From: Epiperipatus broadwayi
Lineage: Eukaryota; Onychophora; Udeonychophora; Euonychophora; Peripatidae
DNA: 64,000 nt
Assembly (NCBI GenBank): GCA_028023455.1
Contig: JAQFVV010000205.1
Span: 126,001 to 190,000 of the forward strand
Reading direction: 5' to 3'
The position numbers were made by a program, and so were the translations under genes. Of the stretch, positions 56,550 to 64,000 are shown piece after piece (the first letter of the stretch is position 1; the number at the start of each line of letters is the position of its first letter). Under the pieces are notes generated by a model. That model searched no databases. It was not told the DNA's origin and saw only the letters and a list, made by a program, of their open reading frames with translations.

Positions 56550-59280
56550 CAGTGATGGTGAACCTATGGCAGCATACCATATTCAATTTTTTTATCGGCA
56601 CACAAACTATTTATATATCATAATTTTCTGTACTAATAAAAATTCAATGTAAAGATAAATTAAATTAATATAATATTATATTAGAATTCAATTTACAACT
56701 GAACTCTGATTAGAAGCAATAAATTATGATATTTTAAGTCAGATAAAGTGTAACAGTATATCATATTCTATAAACCTGTCAAATGATTCCAATAAAACTA
56801 GAAAGTAAATTCAGCAAAATGTTTTATACCTCTTTGAAGTAAGTTTTTTCAAATCTAAAGTAAAAGTAATCAAATGGTTTTCTGTCCTAATCTTTTTTCA
56901 CCTAAATTCTTGACACCATTCACTTTTTTAATGTAATCAAAATCATGAACAAAGGAATGAAATGCATAATCAATGCCAACAAATGAGGTTTTTTTTTTTG
57001 CTTGAAGTTTTGCTGTAAAAGTGAAAAGATAAATTTTTATAAAATTATTAAAGCTCATTTAAATTTACTTTTAAATAAATTTTTTACAATTGTAATAATA
57101 TGACTAGTGAAAATAAAAAAAACAAAAATTATCAAGCAGTAAAGAATTTCAAAATTGGTGAATTGATAAGTATGGAATGATTAACAGAAGCACCAGGGCA
57201 GAATGTGTTTTATATTCTGGACAGTTGTATTGAGAACATCATTGGTGAAATGGCATTATAAGACTAATCATAAATTGCTCTGTGAAAAAAGTAAAGAGGA
57301 ACAAAAAGAATATATTGCCCAAGCATTTAAAAATATAAATATTCAATCAACATTTATAATGAAATTTATCAAAAATCATTCAAATATAACTGCTGGTAGT
57401 TTTTTTTATTTCAAATATAATTGCCAAACATGGGAAACCTTTTAATGATGGAGAATGAATAAAATGTGCACCAGTTCTTTTTGAAGATTTTGAAAACAAA
57501 GCAAAAATTATTCAGAGCATAAAAAATTTATCATTGGCTACAAATACAGTTACAGAAAGAATCCTGCAATTGGCTAACAACATAATTTACCAACAAAAAA
57601 GAAATATAAAGTCTTCTAGTTTAATTCTTTTCTGCCTTGATAAAAGTACAGACACAAATAGCTCATTTAACTATTTTTATTCGCTATTGTGTTGTAAATA
57701 ATATCAAAAAAGAATTTATCAGTTTAATCTCATTAGTAACAACAACAAAAGGAATAGATATTTGTAACATAGCTTGTGGTTAAGACCCGTAGAGGTCCCT
57801 GTCTTCGCATTTTCAAGCACACATGCTTGAGGTTTATTGCCTTAGTAAATATTACTTACAAAACTTTATCAGTAACTACAGATGGTGCTTATGACTGGAA
57901 AAGAAAGTAGTTTTCTCATTTTATTTACCAACCATATTAGACATTCAATTTTGGGTTTTCATTGCATTATATATCAGAAGGTTTTATGCATAAAGGCCAG
58001 CATTAAGCCACTGGATGATGTTATGAATGTTGTGACTAAGTTAATCAATTTTATATCTACACTTTATGAGTGAGATAAACTCAGTATAGTATGGTTTACT
58101 TATGTATAACAATGTCTGATGGTTAACTTGAGGAGAAGTTCTTCAAAGATTCATTGAGTGTTTAAAAGAAATTAGAATGTTTTTATGTAATGAGAAAATT
58201 ATTGAAAAATATAATGAATTAATGGGTGCTGAATGGCTTCTACAATTAATGGTTTTTACTGATACATGGTCACATCTAAATGAATTAAATGTGAAACTGC
58301 AAGGTTATAATAAGATAATTGTTGTCATGTTTGATTTTATCAAAGCAATTGAAGTTAAATTATAAATTTTCAACCGTGATGTTACTTCTTACACCTTCAA
58401 ATAATTCCCAAATCTAAAAAAGTTCTTGACTGATTTAGAATCTCATGAGAAACCAGATCAAGTAAAACTGAGCAAGACTTTTGTGCTGTTATTCAATCAA
58501 TAATTGATGAATTTTCTTTAAGATTTACACAGTTCAGACAATTTTCAGAAATATCAAAAATTTATTTTATACCCAGACATAACATCAATGTATAGTCTCA
58601 AGTTAGAAAGTTTTGTGTGGCTTAATTTGAAAGATATGGAAATGCAATCAGTTGATTTTCAATCCAGTTCTATAGGGAAACAGAAATTTATTGACTTGAG
58701 GAAAGAGTTAGAAACAATGGAAAATATTGACTATCTGGAATGATATTCTTGAAACATTTAATTGTTTAAAAAAATTAGCAACCACTATATTATCATTTTT
58801 TTTCTTCTCCATATGCATGTGAATCATTGTTTTCAGAAACAAATTTAATTAAAGACAGTTCGAGAAATAAATTGACAGATGACTCTAGTTCAGCATGTAC
58901 ATTATTAAAATGACAAAATATGAACCAGATTTAAAATATTTGGCATCCAATGTACAACAGCAAAAATCTCATTAAATAATATCTATTTGTGTTGATTTTA
59001 CATGTTTATTTCCAAAATTTTGTTTTAATTATTAATTTTTTAGTATTATATTTTATTCAATTTGTGCTTTTCTAAATAAATATCATTCACTTGTATTTAG
59101 CTTATTTAGAAATTTTGTTTAATCATTATTGTTATTATTATTTTGTTTTATAAACTTTTAAAAAACTGCAATAATTAAGTTGTTTATATTTTGATTTAAT
59201 AACTTTATGGCATGCCAATCATTCAATAAATTTTTTTGGAAATTTTTGACACACATTTATAAAAAGGTTCACCACCAGTG
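56550..59280 (+). mobile_element. Complete hAT transposon, 2.73 kb, dead
   Basis: Terminal inverted repeats CAGTGATGGTGAACC (56550-56564) and, from the right, CACTGGTGGTGAACC (59266-59280), 13 of 15 matching. The flanks CTCTAAAG (56542-56549) and CTCTAAAA (59281-59288) form an 8-bp target duplication with one change. The decayed transposase lies inside on the plus strand. Both ends being present shows it inserted as a whole element and then mutated. Confidence 0.9.
57095..58975 (+). pseudogene. hAT transposase pseudogene (GTF2IRD2/ZBED-type)
   Basis: Pieces in several frames follow the order of the transposase family domesticated in vertebrates as GTF2IRD2 and relatives. They are a BED-like start (about 57170-57300), IAKHGKPFNDGE (about 57413-57448), the LDKSTDTNSS catalytic segment (about 57638-57668), the DGAYDWKRKSSF stretch (57888-57915), GHCIIYQ-type GFHCIIYQKVLCIKASIKPL (57955-58012), DDVMNVVTKLINF, LNELNVKLQGYNKIIVVMFD (58275-58335) and the C-terminal dimerisation part YACESLFSETNLIKD and RNKLTDDSSSACTLL (about 58808-58908). 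It has at least ten stops or shifts, and an inserted repeat (about 57780-57850) interrupts it between the catalytic segment and DGAYDW. Not functional. Confidence 0.9.
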
Positions 59281-59289
59281 CTCTAAAAC

Positions 59290-59890
59290 ATAGCCATGAA
59301 AATAAACAGAATAGAACTCCAAAAACTACATCTTTTGGAATTTCTTTGATAGTCATCGCTGAGCAAAACATATCAAAAATAATAATCAATAATGTAAGAA
59401 CAAAGTTTTTGAAACTCATTACATGTTTAACCCTTTAACTCCAACTATTTGGGTTACATTTCTAACCTTTTTAATGGAAATTTTTTATTCTAAATCATAT
59501 TTCTTTGATTGTAACATTATTTATTAGAAATATAAGTTTATCAACAAAATATATTCTTAAAAATATTTCAACTTTGCTAGTATAGAAAAAATAAATAAAT
59601 AAAAATATGTAATGAAAACATTAGCTTTTATTATTTTATGATTGCTGATAAATATATATTTTAAATAGAATAATTTATTTAAATTCTATTTCTAAAACCC
59701 AGATGCACATAAAACAATAAAATTCTGATTTACTTTTTTCAGTGGTCAAAATTCTTATTGGCAGATTAAAGTCTCAAACTTTTGGTTGATCAATTACAGA
59801 ATCAATAGTAAAAATTTATTTGTCTTTTAAAATTATACTTGTTTTATCACTAAATATCACATAATCTCCATTCCTTATGCTTACACAACA
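59290..59890. other. AT-rich stretch without a recognised gene
   Basis: Nothing identified. Confidence 0.4.
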
Positions 59891-59895
59891 GAGAC

Positions 59896-60010
59896 AAAAC
59901 TCTTCTTACAGTAGTGGCACCAGTGTAACATAGTAAGCAATGGATGCAAGAAGATTTGTGCATAAAATTCATATCTAGTGTCTACTCATTCAGTATACCC
60001 AGACTAGTTT
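59896..60010 (+). repeat. FB1 left arm, single
   Basis: ACTCTTCTTACAGTAGTGGC, GCAATGGATGCAAGAAG, TGTGCATAAAATTCATATC and CCCAGACTAGTTTG follow the left arm of copy d. The right arm is missing. Confidence 0.7.
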
Positions 60011-60019
60011 GCCTCTATA

Positions 60020-61560
60020 CACTTGTTTTAGTTTAATTTCAAAAATGGAAATTAATAATTTGTTAGATTATGAATGTAAATGAAAGTTTTTTTTTTAGAA
60101 ATTTATATTTATAAGTGATGAAAATAATCCATAGCAGTCAACATAAAATGATTTTTGTCATCCAATTATAAATTTCAGCCATAAATCATTGATTTTTTGT
60201 CAATTTGTCTTTTGTGTAAAAGTAAGTATTTTGTACTAAAATCTGAATTATTCTGCTAAAATAATTAATATTTCATAAATATTTTATAAAAAAATGTGTA
60301 AAAAAGGTTTTAAACAAAGAAATAGAACTATCAAAATTATTGAAGACACTCTCTTGTGGAGAGCGCAAGAAACAACCAATCAGCACATTGGAAGGCAGGT
60401 CTTGTATGTTTTAGCATTAAATTTAAATATTGATTTATTAGTTGTAAAAACATTCTATAGGTAGCAACATTATTCAGTATACTTTCTTCTATAGAATGAA
60501 TGGGAAATTGACAAAATAATGTTAAAAATAATGGTTAGAGAGTGAGTTAAATCCAAAGATGTATGGACACATTCCATAAAAAGAAAAGATTAAAATTTGA
60601 TTTATAATTATTAAAAATGATAAAAAATAATTGCTAGTGATTATGGAGATATTTATTTTTTAGTCAATCACAACTTTTTGTTTTATATCACTACTTTTCT
60701 TTTGATCTATCTTCTTTTAAAAATAAATATTTTTGAATAAAATCTGAGGCTAATTTTAGATATTGTCAAAAAATATAAATAGTTCACAAATATTTTGCAA
60801 AAATAACCATAAATGTATAAGTAAATTGGAAAGTACACAGCTTTCATTTTCAAAATCTAAACAAAAGGATACATACTCTCAACTACTTTTACAATCACTC
60901 TCAGGTCTGAGAACAAAGAAACTACCAATCAGAGGTGCAGGTAGCATTTTTTGTATTAGGTTTCTATATGTTATAGTGAGATCTTGAGATTTTTTGCAAT
61001 TAAAAAATCAATATATATATAGTTATAGATTGTACTATCAAATGAATACAAAATCACAAACAAATGCTAGATAGTCACAAGAAATGAATTTAAACTTAAA
61101 TGACTGAAGAACCACTTAGTATAAGGTGATATTGCAGTCAATTCTGAAAAATAAGTATAAATAGATGTACTCTTCACATATGGGCTCTTAAATTGATATT
61201 AAACTGACATGTTACTCTCCCATCAATAAGTGTTTTTAAGGCATAAGTGCTTCACATATGCTTAGAGCCTATTCTTAAATAAATGAACCATTATTGAAGT
61301 GCTTAAATCAGGGCTTGATCTTATTATAAGCCTGATATTTCAATTAACAAATTATTTATATCACTTTAATTTATATATCATAAGGAAGTGAAAGTTTTTA
61401 TTGACAGGAGAGTGCATGTCAATTTAAGTATCAACTTAATAGCACGTATGTGAAGAGAAATTTCTGTTCACAAAATTACATATATAAAAGCAATTTATCC
61501 ACTCTACTTTGAACACTTTTTAGCAAAAACATTTTATTCTACATATATGCGTATATAATC
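60020..61560. repeat. AT-rich region with a diverged direct duplication
   Basis: About 60180-60420 and 60655-60975 are weak direct copies (AAATA(A/T)TT, GAGCGCAAGAAAC/GAGAACAAAGAAAC, ACCAATCAG, GGCAG/GTGCAG, TTGTAT(G/T)). The open frame at 60763-60987 lies in the second copy and has no recognisable domain. Confidence 0.4.
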
Positions 61561-61564
61561 TTAT

Positions 61565-61600
61565 GTTTCAACTGTCCTGCAGTCTTTTTCAGAGCCATAT
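61565..61600. repeat. Single Penelope-type hairpin arm
   Basis: GTTTCAACTGTCCTGCAGTC followed by TTTTTCAGAG is the arm sequence of the hairpins at 1158 and 46137. No partner arm is found downstream. Confidence 0.5.
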
Positions 61601-61925
61601 TTACTTTGATTTTTTAAAAGTAAAAAAATGTTTTTTTTATTTTTAAATTTGGTAATATTTCTAAAAAATTACATATATAGATAAATCAATATATTATTAT
61701 TTATTACTTATACTATATATATATAAATATATAATGTTAAAATATTAATATCACAATTCTTATATACTTCCAGTTTTTTGCCCTACTCTAGTGCTATGCA
61801 GAGATCTCTGGAATATATAAAAATTGACTTAATGCTAAATCTATCTGCAAATAAGTTAGCTCAAATAATATGAGTGTAAAAGGTGGCCTTTAAATATGTA
61901 GATGTATTAGTACCAGTTTTGATTC
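61601..61925. other. AT-rich stretch without a recognised gene
   Basis: A TA run lies at about 61715-61730. Nothing else is identified. Confidence 0.4.
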
Positions 61926-61929
61926 ACTG

Positions 61930-62045
61930 TTAAAAACAAAATCCAGAAAGCAGTCTGGGGTTGTGGATGTAAGTTCACTACCTTTTGGTATTTAGTGATT
62001 ACTCAGGCTTATTTATAGATGGCACTAGAGTAGATAAAAATAACC
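61930..62045. repeat. FB1-related arm, second copy of the 24.4 kb type
   Basis: CAGAAAGCAGTCTGGGGTTG, then TCACTACCTTTTGGTATTTA and ATAGATGGCACTAGAGTAGA match 24527-24618. The core GAAAGC-AGTC-TGGGG is better preserved than at 24.4 kb, but the first box is lost. Confidence 0.6.
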
Positions 62046-62630
62046 ATTTTTGAGAATCATATGAAAGTCATGTGATATTATTGTTGGTCTTAATTCTTTT
62101 AGCCAAATGATAGAGAGACCTTACATATAGCATAGAAGTGAATAAACTCTCTAAACTATACAGAAACTGCATCGGTGACACAAATATACATAACTATGCA
62201 GAAGTTAGCTTGTATTCAAAACCACTATTAGCTTATAAAGTATAATACAGAGATGGAAAAAGTATTTTGATCATGGACCAGGTGAACTTCAGTAAGGTCT
62301 CTAGCAAGCCACATGTAAAAAGTGCTACTTTTTGATATATGAGGTGATACTCATAATAGAGGACTGTAATTATATTGGAAGCCACTTTCTATTTTTAAAG
62401 AATTTTTACAAAAACGCTTGTAAAATCTGTTTTAGGCAATTTTAGGGTGATGTCCACGTCATATATATATATGGATTCATATGTGACTGATTCACAATCA
62501 TTGGTGTACTATCTAAATAGATTTACAGATTTGTTTATTTATATAATATTATGAGTGGTAAATTTAAAAAAATCATCTACCACTGCACAAGTTGTGGGCC
62601 ATTGTTTTAATAAATAAATAGCATATGTAT
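62046..62630. other. AT-rich stretch without a recognised gene
   Basis: Nothing identified. Confidence 0.4.
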
Positions 62631-62634
62631 TTAT

Positions 62635-62815
62635 TGCTTTGGAGTTTATAAGAAGTTTAAGCGTCAAATCTGCGTGCACCAGAATCGATCCTGGGACATC
62701 TCTATCAACTGTGCGCAAATCTCACTAGGCAAAAAAAAAAAAAAAAGCATATGGCTTTATTGTTCCGGAAGTTTGAGTGCCAGAATCGATCCTGAGATCT
62801 CCCGACTCTTGGTAT
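62635..62815 (-). mobile_element. Two adjacent tRNA-like SINE family 2 copies
   Basis: Copies at about 62635-62738 and 62745-62815 both hold CCAGAATCGATCCTG(G/A)GA, a good B-box complement, and AAGTTTAAGCGTC/AAGTTTGAGTGCC. A poly(A) run (62731-62747) sits between them. Confidence 0.6.
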
Positions 62816-63050
62816 AAAAGAGTATAAAATGAGATGCATTAGTTTCAGCAGTGAATCCTAGTCTTCATTGATGGAAAGAAAAGAAGGAGCCTCTCTGAAG
62901 TAGGAATTTAAATAACATTACCATCTAGTAATCACTAACTACCAGAAATGAAAGCTCATAAAAATTCGAACATCCAAAGTCCAAGCTTACTATATAGATG
63001 ATTCTAGCACAGAGTAAAAATAATATTTGGGCAATACTTATTTATATTCT

Positions 63051-63162
63051 TTTTTTTTTTCATATGTCATAGCATCGACCGGGAGGCGAACCCACAACCA
63101 TCTGCAACTAACTACTTGCTTGCAAGGCGACTGCGCTGACCTCTCGGCTAACAACGCTTGAC
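63051..63162 (-). mobile_element. tRNA-Gly-derived SINE, full length
   Basis: Poly(T) on the plus strand, CATATGTCATAGCATCGACC, GGGAGGCGAACCC (B-box complement) and TCTCGGCTAACAACGCTTGAC at the 5' end. The anticodon arm region is expanded by a small duplication (AACTAACTACTTGCTTGCAA). Confidence 0.85.
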
Positions 63163-63169
63163 GGACATT

Positions 63170-64000
63170 CTATATTTTGTTTCATAAATTTGTTTTTTCT
63201 ATTTATAATTATTTGCGTTTTTTGTTTACCGTTTCCCCTTAAATAAATCAAGAGTTTTAATAGATAGCCACCACCCTCCTCCCCCAGTAAAAAGTAGTTA
63301 AATTACTACTCTACAATTACTTATTTTCATTAGACAGAACAAATTAAAATGATTTATATGATAATTAAAGTTCAGCCATGATTAAAAATAAGATGAATTT
63401 CTAATTACTCATGTGTAATCATTCTTTTCTACTACTAACTTTCTTTAGTAACAAAATGTCAACTTCTTTCTTTAAATTAACTTATTTTTGACAGCTTTTG
63501 TAAGCCCTGGCTTACCCACAGATGCGCCGATCTCTCATTCCAGCATACCAAGCAGGTTTAAAATTTAGTTCAGTTTAAGTGCCCCCTCCCCCCTTCCCGT
63601 GTGTCTCCTCTACTAATACAAAGTAAATTTGTAATTTAAAAGTGAGAAAAAGAATCTACTCAGTTAGTTAATAGCTTTTTTTTGTAATACTGAAAAGATT
63701 AATTTTACTTTATATTACATTTCACCTATTCATACTTTGGTTGGTTGGAAATGAAATTTATTTATTCATGTTTACAAAATATCAAGTGATGCTTATTCTC
63801 ATAAATGTATCAGGTTTCCATGGCAACTTCTATCTAAGCAAATGCTGATAAACGCAATCAGAACAAAAATGGAATAAGGAAATGCAAATCAATTAGGCAC
63901 TGTTTGAAAATAATCTTTTTAAACTACTTTCATCACTCAGTTGGTCTATAACTTGAAATAATTTAACCCTTCCCCGTCAACGGAAAACCAAATATTAACT
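63170..64000. other. Stretch without a recognised gene
   Basis: Two C-rich tracts (about 63270-63290 and 63580-63600) and a GC-richer part near 63500-63545 stand out, but no exon or repeat is recognised. Confidence 0.4.

Overview
The window looks like gene-poor intergenic or intronic DNA from a large, strongly AT-rich animal genome. The evidence is one spliced exon of a stomatin-type gene, remnants of RTE and other non-LTR retrotransposons, Penelope-like and hAT elements, tRNA-derived SINEs, and degenerate CCCTAA-type telomeric repeats. Telomeric repeats of that type argue against most insects. A lophotrochozoan (for example a cephalopod) or a cnidarian would fit, but the sequence alone does not settle the organism. 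Nearly all open reading frames here are chance products or pieces of transposons.

Layout. 1-2.5 kb: Penelope-type hairpins in tandem, one split by a SINE-like insertion with a target-site duplication (807-1097), an RTE 3' end and a long foldback (2173-2481). 3-7 kb: a TAA microsatellite, a diverged local duplication, and a repeat (about 5.5-6.86 kb) carrying a nested foldback and a tRNA-Gly SINE with a 13-bp duplication. 7.2-9.5 kb and 13.85-14.1 kb: GC/CpG-richer blocks of unknown nature. 17.5-21.6 kb: foldback plus LINE C-terminus, present as a 1.5-kb tandem duplication whose units end in interstitial telomeric repeats, followed by a third LINE piece. 22.5 kb: Penelope GIY-YIG fragment. 24.06-24.17 kb (minus): an intact exon with good splice sites encoding the membrane hairpin of a stomatin/MEC-2-like protein, the best host gene evidence here. 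25.2-28.4 kb: tandem repeats, one interrupted by a 5'-truncated but open RTE retrotransposon (minus). 30.74-31.80 kb: a DNA transposon with terminal inverted repeats and no transposase. 38-41 kb: duplicated repeats, a foldback and a second RTE copy. 43.5 kb (minus): a possible terminal coding exon. 45-46.8 kb: a dead LINE of another family with a Penelope-type hairpin inserted in it. 47.9-51.2 kb: tRNA-like SINEs, a Penelope fragment and another foldback. 55.19-55.62 and 56.55-59.28 kb: two hAT elements with 8-bp target duplications, the second a complete but dead transposase copy. 59.9-64 kb: repeat fragments and SINEs.

The most distinctive feature is the abundance of long foldback (inverted-repeat) elements. 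One family carries a hammerhead-ribozyme-like core (CTGATGA ... GAAAC ... GTC, with a pairing helix I) in its arms and is joined at three places to the 3' end of one LINE. No operon-like or cooperating gene set is present; the only host functions suggested are the stomatin exon and perhaps the exon at 43.5 kb.
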